A stretch of 64,000 nucleotides of DNA from Isoetes taiwanensis (Eukaryota; Streptophyta; Lycopodiopsida; Isoetales; Isoetaceae), in contig JAJEKV010000056.1 of NCBI GenBank assembly GCA_021234155.1, positions 3,581,330-3,645,329 on the forward strand, in the 5' to 3' direction. Positions within the stretch are counted from its first letter, which is position 1. Each line of letters opens with the position of its first letter. The position numbers and the translations under genes are program-made. The notes under the pieces are model-generated. The model was given only the letters and a program-made list of their open reading frames with translations, made no database searches and was not told the origin of the DNA. Below are positions 39,511-51,267 of the stretch, piece after piece.

Positions 39511-39540
39511 CAAGGTAAAAGAATTTATAGCTACTGAATC

Positions 39541-39660
39541 CAATAATGTTGAAGTATAATACCAATAATGTTGAAGTATAATACCAATAATGCCGACGAT
39601 ATAATACCAATAATGCTCACGATAATACCAATAATGCTGAAGTATTATACCAATAATTCT
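39541..39660. repeat. Five tandem AATACCAATAATG units
   Basis: Units of about 22-24 bp, 'taccaataatgytgaagtata', repeat five times with drift. Confidence 0.85.
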
Positions 39661-40599
39661 ATAACGACTATAAAAGCAGCTCCATTCGGTAAGTCATTCA
39701 TCTCCCATCATGGCTTATAATATTTATGATGATGGGTTTGAGACCATTCTTTGCTCCATGAGCTACAATGATATTAATCGCTGCATACGTAAAAGGTGTT
39801 TGTGGATCCTTACTTACAATCCAAAGCGAGAAGGTCGTGAGTGTGATTGCCCGGCCTTACTCGTGTTGTGATCCATCTTCTTTGGGTTCCCGGAGCCATG
39901 CCTACGAAGTGAATGCGATCACAATAGGGGATTGATGATGAGTGAATCATCGACTCTATAATGCCATCAATAATATGTGCATCTAAATTATATGTATGCC
40001 ATCAATAATGTGTGCATCGGATGTAATGATGTGTATTAAACACCTATTATAATAGATGTAAGGATGTTAGTATAAGCATAAATTAGGATGTATCGACAAC
40101 GTATTAATTGTCCAAAATGCTTAAGTATTATAGCAAAAGAAATTACATACATGATTATCGAGAACATGACCTGAGATTGAGAGCTTTTTAGCTAATGCTA
40201 TGTCCCCCACATGTCAACAATGTATTTTGGAATCACGAGCAGGTCTTGGTCTTTTGCCATTTGCATCCCATGCATAATGTATGGCATCTAACTTCTCATA
40301 CCTTGATGGATCGATGGATTGGGTCGCCAACGCGTTTAGTTAAGCAACTCAGTATAGTCACGACCAACCGGGCATCCACCATGATACATAAATGTGACCA
40401 TAATTGGTAGACTCGGATCTAGGATGGCATCTTCTTACGTAAAGCCCAACCACGTTGGAGTTTCATCGTCTCGTGTCGGACTAAAACGAACATACCTTTC
40501 GTAACATGTGCATGAGGATCAAACTCATCCATAGGCAACACCGGGCGCCCATCTGGCGGCCCACAATACGTAGGCAAAGGTCTTACAAGCCACCGGCGG

Positions 40600-43520
40600 C
40601 TTCATCGACCTCACGGAGTAAATGCGGCTTGTAGAGGTTCTTGCCTTATGCATAACCAAAAGTTGTCATTTTGAGGTCGATCACGGAGATACATCTTCCA
40701 AACACAAAAGAATCTCGTTCCAAGTAATCCATAGTTGCTTTGTCTTTGTCGTTGCAAACACACTATCTTCCCGATTTTTGAAGGAATTCCATAATGCTAT
40801 GTACTTGCGATCTTTGCGCGCGGCCGGGGAGATCTTTCAATGTCTTCCTTGGAGGGATATTTTTAGGCACCCCGTTGGTAGCGTTGGCTCACCATTTTCA
40901 TCCTCCTTCCACATTCTTATTCCTTTTTTCCTGGAATCCACTCTTTATGGGTTGGGCGCATCTTATATTGCATAATGGGCCATTTCCCATCCATTTTAAA
41001 TCGAATAGCAATGGGTCGGTATGACCTGTTAGGCGTTGGCCTTTATCGGGGATATATCCCTTGACAAAGCCTTTCAAACGGAACTTCATCCACAAAATAT
41101 GGAGCAGGAGACTTTGCATTGCACTTGCTAAACAAGTAAAGCAACTTCGAGGGCAAAGTTAGAGCATCCGATGAACTCATTAACGTCGAAAAGTTCCCAA
41201 ACAATGCGTCAATATCATCATGAGTATGCCCAACCATCATGAATCCAACCTGAATCTCATCGAATACCTTAAGCCATGTCAAATAAGAGAGGTAGGAGAA
41301 CACATATCTATTTTTATTTTGACCCGATGCATTATCCAACTGTAAGTAGAGATTTCGAGGAAGAGGATTGAAGCCTTCTAAGTTGGCAGTAGAAGATGAA
41401 GGCATCTTCTCTTGTGTCTGCGCTAGCTTATCTTTGCGGTGGTCGAAAGTATCTTTTAGGGCTTGCATCAATTTGCAATCTGTAGTTACCTTCCACCACG
41501 GATCCGCACTTGTCTTCTTAGGCAACTCAAGATAGTGTAGGATCCTAGAGAGTGATCCAACATGAAAGTTTGAGTCATCCTTCCAAAGATCAAGAGAGAA
41601 ATGGCCATAAGCCCGTCCACCATGACCATGTGTCAATGCTCTGTCGCTTTTGCTCTTCAAGCGATCTCCTCTCCAAACAGATTTTTATGAGATGGTGACT
41701 TCTTGGTGTGAGTGTTTTGACCTGATCCATCTTATCATGTATTATGCAAAGGTGACTTTACGGCGAACGATGTGATAATGCACGCCAATGCCAATATTGA
41801 CTCCCTACAGAGCGTTGTTCCAACATATGTGCCCGCCGTTGAATTGAAAGGTTGCCTCTCCCTTGTATCTTTTGTTCTTTCCAATTTTTGCTTGATGACT
41901 ACACATATGTTACACTTGGAGAATCTTTGTATTTTTGCTATCGACGTCGGAAACTCTTTCTTCCAAATATTGTAAAAAGAGGGCAAGGTTACACTCTTTC
42001 CTGTCAATTCTTCCACCCACGGCACCCACTTCCTTATGTATGCTCTTCTTATTAAGGATGGAAGGAAGTTTTTGAACATTCTCCCTTATATCATCCTTTC
42101 CTTTTTTGCTTCTATGTGGAATGCTCTCCGCATTCTCACTAATGAAGGTATCAAGCACACTTTCTCGTAGCTAGTGTCACGAGATCTAGGCTTCTTAGAG
42201 CTGTATTACCATGCTCGCCCGTTTTCCACCTAACTTTCGAACCTCTTCCTCCAACTATAAAGCGTAGACCGAGCAACTCCTAGAGCCACGCAGCGCCATG
42301 ACGGTGACAAAGACTCCACCCGAGACCACTACTTTCGCCTCCGGACCGCCTGTATAAGTTACACTCAACACATCAAAACAAAGCGTAATCGCCTTTGCTT
42401 GATTGAGAATAAAATTCTTTTCTTAAGGCACATACTTGCTCTCGCTCAGTTTTTGACACATTCGGCCCTTGCAAAAGATGTTGATTTTAGAGCACTCTTG
42501 ATTGACTTGGAAGCGCACATCCTCTCACGCTTGCTATCCCCTTTGGTTCCCTCGACCCTCTTCACATAGTTATATTTCCTTTTCCTCTTGAATTGCTTCT
42601 CAACATCGGCTTCCAAGCACTCAACCACGAGTCATCATGTTCGAGAGCAGCTCGAGCTTGTAAATGTTGTGAAACTGTCCTACCATCATGAAGCAAAACA
42701 TCATGGGTCTCCCTGTGTTACTAAACTGTTAGCTATAGGCCTCTCAAAGACAAGCATGACATGACGATGTTTTGGTTTCCGTTGGATCTATTATGTTACC
42801 CATCGTAAGCCCGACCTTTGATACACCCAAGAACTCATCGTCTATAGCATCCCGAGGATCACTAAAGACTATATTCGGCCTCAATATTTAGATCCAATGC
42901 GGGAGTGAAGAATGTAGCATGGCAAACCTAGTAGATCCGTTTGCGGAGTAGTAGACTGTCTCATCTTCGTGCTTAAACAACACGAGACCAAGGCGGGCAG
43001 CTAGATTCTCATGACCTCAATCTCCTCTACTATCTCGTCTTCTTCATTTGTTGTCAGTATTGCTTGGTTCACCTGAGTGGCTGAAACCGATGTCCGTGGA
43101 CTCTGCCGGCGGATGGTGGACTACTAGATGAATCCTCTTGTGAAGAGGGCAAATTGAGGGATCTCAAGACGATATCTTCACTTGAGGGCCACTCATTTGG
43201 TTTTACATCCCTCTTAGGCCATTGAATGAATGTGCCTCTTGCCTCACCAATGTTATCCGCCCCTCAGGGACCGGAAGCTCGTCGATGGGATCACGGACTC
43301 GGACCTCAATTGCTACATTTGAAGGATCTATTTCCTTCCCATGAAGAGTGGTTCTATTCAAAATATGTCCCAGGGCAACAATTGTGCTTCCGAGCCGAAT
43401 AGGTTGTACAGGGAAAATTGAACTGTTTTCAATCAAGGCTAAACTTTTTAGAACATATGAATTAGACTTAAAAATAAGCAATAAACAAGCAAAAGTGGCG
43501 CCATTTAGTATAGAAGACAA
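40600..43520 (-). pseudogene. Decayed transposase-like gene, DUF8039-like and DUF7869-like segments
   Basis: Read on the minus strand. 43520-43203 holds a DUF8039-like stretch: VALGHILNRTTLHG, then LPVPEGRITLV, and one frame away FIQWPKRDV. 42079-41735 has a Cys pair in RFSKCNICVVIKQKLE. 41730-41043 has HDKMDQVKT, YLQLDNASGQNKNRYV and VGHTHDDIDALF, a DUF7869-like core; the frame shifts near 41,665-41,735. Homology runs on in another frame (DKGQRLTGHTDPLLFDL) to about 40.9 kb and weakly to 40.6 kb. The spaced Asp and His motifs suggest an RNase H-like nuclease fold, but that is inference; both family names are from memory. At least three frameshifts make it non-functional. It is transcribed away from the plus-strand gene at 45.9 kb across a shared palindrome-rich spacer. 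Confidence 0.6.
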
Positions 43521-43860
43521 AATTTTGGTCTAACTTTGGAGCTAAATGGCGCCATGGCCATTTGGTCGAAAAGAGATCAGTTGGATCAAATGGCGCCATG
43601 GCTTCATTTGATCCAAATTCAAACCCATGGCAGCGTGGATGGTGTGAATTTGAACAAATAGCGCCATGGCCATTTGATCGAAGTGCACCGTTTAGGTCCA
43701 AATGGCGCCATGAAGCCATTTAGCTTCAAATTCACAACATTTCAACCTTGCACCATGTTCAACGAATGGCGCCATGGCGCCATTTACCAATACACCATTT
43801 TAAGGGTATTTGGAATAGAATGGCGCCCTGGCGCCATTTGATCAAGTGGGAGCCATGAGG
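43490..43860. repeat. Cluster of ATGGCGCCAT palindromes, minus-gene side
   Basis: About eight AAATGGCGCC...GCCATTTG palindromes or half-sites lie at 43,497, 43,545, 43,590, 43,650, 43,698, 43,765, 43,818 and 43,850, just upstream of, and overlapping the start of, the minus-strand gene. Spacing is irregular (30-60 bp). Confidence 0.85.
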
Positions 43861-43869
43861 CGATTTGAC

Positions 43870-45150
43870 TAAGCTCCATCACAAAATCTACACGAGGTGC
43901 CTATGTTATGCATTCTTGCTCCCATTGCTGTATATGTGTCAATAAGAGGGGCATGCATAACATGGGCACCCCATGCAAACTCTGCAAGTGAAACCAAGTT
44001 TCTGTGTCCTGGGAGTATGAAATTCAGCATTTGAACACGCTACACCTACCAGAACATTATTCCTACCAGAAATAGTGGACTTACTTGATATTAGATAGAT
44101 CCATGGTGGTATGTACTCGAGAAGTAGATGGAACAGGGAAAGAAGCTAATCCCGGCCAGATGAATTCGCAGAGAATCGAAGCCAAGAAGAAAGCGCCAAG
44201 AATCACGGGATTTTACGTGGAGCGCCAAGAAGAAAGCGCCGACAAAGACGCGATGCGCCTTTGCAAAGTTTCACGCCACGGCGCTGAAAGAAAAGCGGCG
44301 CCTTTATGCGGAAGGCAAATGAAACTTAACAAGCGGATTCGAAGCGCCGAACCGGGTAACCTAAAACGTCTGCGTCGTGGCATGGTGCCTTTAAGAGGAA
44401 GAACGGCGACAAAGAGGGAGTTTTAAATGCAAAGTACAATTTAAAAGCGGACCATTGGACTTGGACAAGTGGCGTACCAAATTTCAATTCACGGGCGGAA
44501 TTTTAAATTTTGTGGTGGCAAATTTTCAAATTCTGAGGCGGGATTTTGAATTCTATGTTCAAATTTTGCTGAAGGGGCGGAAATATTCAATTTCAAAATT
44601 CAATTTTGGGCGGCATGGGCGCCCTGACCGCCACGGGCATATGGCGGGCATGCCGCTGGACCGCCACTCCGGCGCCAGCGGGCATGGGCGCTTGGCAAGG
44701 CATGGGCGCGGGCGACCACGGCCCTAGCTGCCCAGGTGGTCGCGAGAGCGGCCAGCCAAAGTTAGTTATGCCCCATTGTTTTTCCGGAGGACCTCATTTT
44801 GCGCTTTCATTTGCGTATTCCGGCTCGGCGCCTCGACCCTAGCGCGGCGCCAGCGCCAACGCCCGGCGCCCCTTTTAGCCTCAGCGACCTTTTAAGCCCC
44901 ACGGTTTTAGTTTTTAGAGCCATTTCCCCACCAGGTTGGCGCCTCCTCCATCAAGCTACACACGGTTTAAGGCCAAAATCAAAGGCTTCGAAATGGAAGT
45001 CGACAGTGCGAGCAACTTCGGATGTGGAGGCAGTGACTAGCACACCGCAAAAGGCAGTGTATGTCATCTACTTGCCTTTGTTGTTTCTTTTGGTAGAAAT
45101 GAAGCCATTTTCGAATCTTGTTCTTTGAATTTAGGTTACGTAGGAGAAAT
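43870..45150. other. Central GC-rich spacer between divergent genes
   Basis: Plus-strand frames of up to 113 codons (44,085-44,426 and 44,455-44,727) are rich in Arg, Lys, Gly and Ala, with no recognised domain. GCGCC is frequent here too (44,195-44,345 and 44,600-44,940), but without the AT-flanked palindromes. This would be the bidirectional promoter region if the flanking genes were ever expressed. Confidence 0.4.
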
Positions 45151-45153
45151 GGA

Positions 45154-45800
45154 AGCCATAAAGCCATTTGATGTCCACTAGCTTACATTAGGGTCTTGTT
45201 GTTGGCAAATGGGCCATCGCGCCATTTGATGTTTATTGTCCTATTTTTGGGTATTGTTGTTTTGCAAATGGCCATCGCGCCATTTGATGTCTATTAGCTT
45301 ACATTAGGGGCCTCTGTGGTTGATAAATGGCGCCATGGCGCCGTTTAATGTTCATTAGCTTACAATAGGGTATTGTTGGCAAATGGTCTTCTTGTTGGAA
45401 AATGCCACCGCGCCATTTGATGTCTATTGTCTTACATTAGGGTCCCGTGGTTGACAAATGGCGCCATGGCCGTTTAATGTTTAGTAGCTTACAATGTATT
45501 GTTGTTGGAAAATGGTCTTCTTGTTGGCAAATAGCGCTACCGCGCCATTTGATGTCTATTGTCTTACATTAGGGGACGTGGTTGACAAATGGCGCCATGG
45601 CGCCCGTTTAATGTTCGAGAGCTTACAATATTGTATTGTTGTAGGCAAATGGTCTTCTTGTTGGCAAATGGCGCGACCATGCCATTTGATGTCTATTGTC
45701 TTCTTCGATTTGATGTCTATTGTCTATCGCCATCGATGTCTATTATCTTACATTTGTGTAGATTGCAATGAACTTCAGATAAATGGCGCCATGGGCCATT
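45154..45800. repeat. Minisatellite of alternating GGCGCC-palindrome units, plus-gene side
   Basis: Two unit types alternate. A (about 57 bp) contains 'cgcgccatttgatgtctattgtcttacat'-like sequence; B (about 75 bp) contains 'aatggcgccatggc' and 'gcttacaat...tggtcttcttgttgg'. The higher-order period is near 131 bp. Each unit starts with AAATGGC/GCCATTT-type palindromic sequence. Confidence 0.85.
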
Positions 45801-45943
45801 TGCTTAGTCGCCCTGGTCCGGCCTACTTGTTTGCCGAAGTTATTGATGCCTTTGTTGCGGCGCGCCTTTGTTGCGCCTATGTTACGCTCGTAAACACAAT
45901 TTCAATCCGACCGCACTATCATGCCGACAGATAGGAACCGTGC

Positions 45944-48900
45944 ATGGAAATAATGCGTGAGCCCCTCCACCTCTACTGGCTCGAAGGAGATCGCAGAAGA
46001 GAGCTCACCGCCGATAAAGGAGACGGCCCCAAAGAGCGGAATTTACCAGCCGGGTATCTTGTTAACATGAGGTTGACTAGCAAGAGCGGGCTAAGATTGG
46101 ATCAGGTGGTCCGCGGAAGACACAATGCAGCGAAAATAATAGTCTACTATGTGGACCGGAAGTTTTATGATCCCACAATAATGTCCGCTAGTATAGCAAA
46201 TGTAGCCTGGTTCGGGCGAGAAAGCAAGGTCGGCTCTCGCCATCATACAACAAGCCTTTGAAGAAGCCGATATCGAGGTCCACAAGAAATCTTGAGGGGT
46301 TTTATGATTCTTCGCAATCGCTTGAACGAGTCGAAGAACTCGTTTCATTGCTGTCAAGGCATTAGCCTAACAGTAAACTACCCGCCATTGTGGACACGGG
46401 CGTGGCTGAAACCGCTAGCGTGAAGAAAAACCTAAGGAGGGTAAAGCACCGCAAAAAAAAGACTCCTCATCCGCATCGAGGAAGATGGCCGTGAAGCCGA
46501 AGCAAGGAAAGGCATGGACAAGGGGAAGGTGAAGAGAAAGGACCACGAAGATCCCGATAAGGAAAAGAAAGAGAAGAAGGAAAGGAAAGAAAAGGAAAAG
46601 AAAGAAAGGAAGGAAAGGAAGAAGAAAGACAAGAAAGACAAGGAAAAGGACGGAAAGGGAGGAAGGAAGAACAAAGGGCAGGTGAAAGGGACGGAGAGGA
46701 AAGGGAACCAGAAGCAATAGAAGGGAAAAAGAAGAAGAAGCACAGGGGGGAGTCCTCTGAGAAGGAGAGGACACCTAAAAAACAGAGGAGAGACACTCGG
46801 ACTCCAAGTCCTGATGGCAGTCCCAGACGGCATGAGAGGAGCCGACGAAAGCACGCCGTAAGTGGTGGTGAAGTTCCAAGCCCATCACATATCCAAGATT
46901 CAGCACGCACTACCAAAAAGGGTCCCCATTAAGAAGACAGAGCCAAAGAAGCTCACATTAAGAATAGCTCAGCACTTGCTCGAGGTGCCTCCAAATCTTA
47001 AGGTGGAAAGATCAGAAGAGGAGAAGACGGCACAGAACACGTTACAGAAGATCATTGACCACCGCCATCTTTTTCCTCTGGGCATCACATTTATAAAACG
47101 AATAAACGTGTTCAAAGCCTATACCAAGGGGCCCGCAAATCGACATCTAGGCCAAGAAATATGGAGCACGCCAAGACCTTAGTGGAATCCTTTCAAAGAG
47201 ACCCACATCAGGTGTTTACTCCTGGGACGTGATTCCATTCAATCCCCTCACAAAGAAACTACATCCTTGGAAAGGCGAGGATGACCTCATGGGGATGAAC
47301 TATTACATAGTGAATGGCAATCGATACGTTATGGGCCCGCCTTTGTTTGTAGAAGACTTCGGCACACCAAGTCCCAAGAACAAATGGCAAAAATTTATGA
47401 GTATCGGAATTGCCGAAGTCTTGTGCCGCACGGTGGACGAAAGCAAGAGTGCTGCGGCTTCGGCTTGTGAAGTCAATGATATCGCTGCCAAGACTATCTT
47501 CAAGGAGCCTTTCATTGATAAAATAACCCAACTGCGGCAACAATATGCTCTTTGCGGGAAGCCTGATCCATCGGGACGCGGGCAATCTCGTTCAGAACCA
47601 TACAAGGTACATCGTGTTTTACTTTTCTGCTAGATTACCAAATGGCGCCACGGCGCCATTTGCTGAGGAAATGGCGCCACGGCGCCATTTGGTCACCAAA
47701 TGGCGCCACGGCGCCATTTGGTAAACAAATGGCGCCGCGGCGCTATTTCATAATCATTTGCATTCAAAACTAACTTCTTCTTGTTTTCAGCGTTATCTGG
47801 CTTTGGCTGAAGTTACCATGCGTGGTAAGCAACCGAAAGATTTCAACCAGTGGGTCTTCATGCCAGAGGATATTTTTCAGCTATTCATGTCCCTTTGGAA
47901 CTTGTGGAAATCTTGCAAACTAAAAGATAATAAGGGGACGGACTATTACCATGAATCGGTCAAAAAGAGTCGCGACTACTTCACCCGGACATACCCGAGG
48001 TGCATTAGGGGTATGGACTATGAAGATCGGCCGGATTTTTGTTCGAGGAGGTCTTTGGATGGGAATACCTACGTGAAGGTCACCTCGATTATATTAGGTA
48101 AGCACTTCTTCAAGACAAGGGCAAAGACACTACGATCTATATCGTTCTTGAAGAAGGAGATTTTTGAATATGTGAAGGATAATTTTCCGAGGAAGTTTAA
48201 ATCCTTCACTGATCTCAGTACTGCGGTGGCGGGCTTCGAGGACGGCGACCTAATTTCCATGGCCACCTTGCATAGTAAGTGGGTTGAAGTTGGCGTGACC
48301 AAGGAAGGAGTTTTCGAACGCGTGCCACCGCCTTGGCAAAATTCATACATAATCCGTCTTGCGAGGGAGGAGGATCTTTGAAGACTTCAAGGCGGTTGAA
48401 CTAACCGGACGTTAGGGGCAATTTGTTTGCAATCCGCATACCGGCATCCTTGATAGCCCCGACACTAGAGGCATCACTCCAATGTGGGACAAGACCACTC
48501 GTGTAATTTCTTTAATCTGGTTTGTAAAGAACACCACGGTGATTCTTTTCGGATAGTGGTCTTTGCAAGGCGAGCATAATTTTTGATTTCATCGTGTTGG
48601 ATGATCCGGATTCCGGATCGAGTTTTTATTGGCACGTATGAGGACGAATACAAAATCCGCCCGCCCTGGGAGTTCGGGAGGTCCATGCACTAGTGTACGC
48701 CACAAAGATTCAGGCCACTGCAGGTCCTCTTGTCGATGAAATTGACCTCAAATTCCCCTTCAACGATCATCCTCAAGAACTGCCACCAGTTCCTGTGCCT
48801 AACGCAGAAGACGAAGAGGTGGAGACCGAGGCTATGGCAGAAAGCTCGCCTTGCCAGATTCAGTGCGGTGGCAAGGCTTGCCGGGGACATAATCATGAGA

Positions 48901-49430
48901 AACCAGTGGGGCCCGCCACATGCTCCTACCTCGTCGAAAAAAATGGTACCGCCCCAGAACGAGGGGGTGTTTGATTACTTCTCCGTGGTTCTTTTGGTAG
49001 GGCTTCATTGATGAATAAGAGATTTTGCATTGTCTTCGAAAGTGACCCGCTTAAGCATGAGTGCCTAAAGGGGATTCTTGATAGGCTTGACCGCCCTCAT
49101 TGAATCCTATACTTTTCGGCAGTTCTCGTGGATGAGAGAGACAAGGTAATCTTTGTTCTTTGAAGAAACTGTAGATCCATCAAATCTGAGAGATGCCCGA
49201 AGCTCCACCCGATGTGGACTATGATGAGATCAAGAACGCACAATTCGACGGACATGCTTAATGATCCCACTTTCACCGCCATTGGGGCGTTTGAGACCTT
49301 TCAGGTCGATCCTATGGGTGCTTCTTCTAGCCATGGCCCTGGCGATGCTGAACCTGATCCTGATGTGGAACCTGATCCTGATGTGGAACCTGATCCTGAT
49401 GCAGAAGCTGATCCTGATGAGGAACCCTGA
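45944..49430 (+). pseudogene. Decayed unrecognised gene with one visible intron
   Basis: Pieces in order: a 105-codon start (45944-46261); a Lys/Glu-rich charged stretch (46514-46720) followed by an Arg/Ser/Pro-rich part containing RRDTRTPSPDGSPRRHERS; 47229-47606 with KLHPWKGEDDLMGMNYYIV; an intron 47607-47790 (GTACAT...TTTCAG); 47791-48381 with KQPKDFNQWVFMPEDIFQL and RCIRGMDYEDRPDF; then frame-broken pieces with DEYKIRPPWEFGRSMH (about 48,640-48,690). The end is an acidic tail of EPDPDV repeats, stop at 49428-49430. The middle reads as a good, conserved-looking protein, but several frameshifts break it. I do not recognise the family. A nuclear accessory protein of a transposon is a guess from charge and context. 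Confidence 0.5.
47640..47749. repeat. Four intronic palindromes, exact 29-bp period
   Basis: AAATGGCGCCACGGCGCCAT(TTG) starts at 47640, 47669, 47698 and 47727, each followed by a 6-bp spacer (ctgagg, gtcacc, gtaaac). The first three are identical; the fourth has changes (CGCGGCGCTATTT). All lie in the intron of the plus-strand gene. Confidence 0.97.
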
Positions 49431-51254
49431 ATTTTGTGATTATAATATTAAATTGTACAATAATACTTTTGTAAAGACTCCCTTTTTGCCTGTTGTGGCA
49501 AAAATTTTGATATGCAAATTGGTGAATTTGGAAATTTTAACTAATTTTGTGATGTTATGTTTCTTTACCTTCTTTATATGCACTGTTAGTATTTTTAATG
49601 GCGCCAATAAATGACACTTTAGAGGCATATTTTTTCTTAATGGCGCTATAATTGCTTAAAAAATTGGCATTAAATGAACTAAAAAAGATTTTCGTATCTA
49701 ATTGGAATCACGAAATTTCCCATTTTAATGAAATTGTGCTTAAATATAGATAGAAAATAGAATTCAAATATACTTAAGTGCATCTTAAGGATATACTTCC
49801 AAGGGTAATGCAGGACCCAAGGAAGAGAATAAGAAGCACATCTAATTCTTGTGTATGATAATCAAAACCTTGTCTATGTAACAATAGGTCTAAATCAGGG
49901 TTATTGTTTAAATAATCGCGATCTAAAAGTCGTTAAATATTGCAAAGCTCAGAGTAAATATAATTGTACTATCGGAAGTAATGTATCCGATACTATGATA
50001 ATGTTAATTCATAAATATTACCGTAGGGTAATTATGTTAATCACATGCATTAAAGGAGCCAGCAAAAATCGGCTCAGGCATGTCGTTTTGTGTGTAGATT
50101 AAATGCTTGTATAGTTAAGATTAATCTACGCATGCAACCTATGCTAGGTAGGGGTTGCATGCGTTGTTACCGATGATGAGACCACTACAGTGATCTCTAG
50201 GGCGTGGTGTAATGTCAATGTAGGCATGACCGCGTTTCCGCTTGGACGAGTGGAAGGTAGATTAGAAAGTCTACTCACGTCCCCACGGAAGTAGACGACC
50301 TAGAGAGAAAGGAGGTCATTCAGAATGCATTGATAGGAAAGGCACCTTTAGCCCCATATATGCTTTGATAGGAGGAAGCTATCCTTCACGCCCCCACGGG
50401 AAGGATATCCTCCACTGGGCAACTAGAGGTGTAGGCATGAGCAAAGATATAGGCATATAGGCGCTGTCTCCACGGCCATAATGGAAGATTCACCCTCTTC
50501 CTACGCCGGGAGATTAGCCATGCATCCATGTAGATAGGTGGGGTGGTCACCATATAACCAAAATTTTATTAATAATTAAAATAGTAATAACGTAGGTCGA
50601 CCTGCAGGCCAATAGAGCGCTCCGGAGGGCAAGGAGGTCGAGCTACAAAAACTTGCAACACAAATTTAGTCATAATGTGTTGCAAGGGATGAAGAGTACC
50701 TTAGAAGTGTAAATTTTGTATGAAATTGATAAACTTTGATAAACTTAAATGTTGTGTTAAGTAAGGTTAATAATTACCTTGCGTAGATTAAGTTATGAAG
50801 TGATAAGTTAATTGGATAATGAAATAGTACAGTAATGTCTTAAACATTACCTTAGAGTAATTCTAATAATTAAGATAGTAAGTATGTAATTATAGATATT
50901 GTAAAATCAATGCAGGATTTTTAAGGTCTTGAGGACTTGCAACACAAATTTTGTTGGAATGTGTTGCAAGGAATGAAGAGTACCTTAAATAATAATTGTA
51001 TATGAAAGTGTTAAATTGTGATAAACTAAATGTTATAATAACGAGGACTAATAAGTACCCTGTTTAATAGAAGTTACGAATTGACAAGTTATTTGATAAT
51101 GTAATGGCGTAATAATAATTTAAAAATATTACCTTAAGGTAATCTTAATAAATGTGTAAGTATAATAGTAGTATATCGTATGCATCAAGGTTGATTAGGG
51201 GTTAGAAGATTCCAAGGTGGGGAGACCCACGATCTTTAGAGACAACATCATTTC
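49431..51254. other. Non-coding right interior of the 22-kb element
   Basis: AT-rich, with one last 'aatggcgcc' pair (49,597 and 49,640). A segment around 'gcaacacaaattt..gtc..aatgtgttgcaaggratgaagagtacc' is duplicated at 50,656-50,705 and 50,940-50,990, about 280 bp apart. No gene seen. Confidence 0.5.
50128..50164. repeat. 12-bp perfect inverted repeat with 13-bp loop
   Basis: ACGCATGCAACC (50128-50139) pairs exactly with GGTTGCATGCGT (50153-50164). Confidence 0.8.
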
Positions 51255-51267
51255 AAGGTGGGGAGAA
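51255..51267 (+). other. Polypurine tract of the 22-kb element
   Basis: AAGGTGGGGAGAA directly before the 3' LTR. The same GGTGGGGAGAA precedes the LTR at 56767, which confirms that the two elements are related. Confidence 0.85.

Larger units (their letters stand above)
36880..40180. other. Non-coding interior of the 22-kb element
   Basis: AT-rich filler with (GATA)n near 37,707-37,730 and a doubled 'catagaccttatgcagggg' stretch at 38,155-38,262. There is an anonymous 93-codon minus-strand frame at 38,768-38,487. The repeat tracts at 39.0-39.7 kb are listed separately. No domain recognised. Confidence 0.4.

Noticed and set aside
43490-45800. E2F-type sites (TTTSSCGC) as the explanation of the GGCGCC motifs
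   Set aside because: Nearly all copies read GGCGCCAT, with AT where E2F needs an A/T triplet directly after the GC core; only 49,598 (GGCGCCAAT) comes close.
46415-46916. Leu/Phe/Ser-rich minus-strand frames of 119-149 codons
   Set aside because: Shadows of the AAG/GAA-rich Lys/Glu stretch on the plus strand, which fits the rest of the plus-strand gene.
47640-47749. CRISPR-like array of regular repeats and spacers
   Set aside because: The spacers are only 6 bp, the repeats are full palindromes, and the setting is a plant intron. No cas genes; not CRISPR.
50183-50192. CACTACAGTG as a CACTA transposon start
   Set aside because: No matching inverted end and no target duplication found on either side; ten bases alone are not enough.
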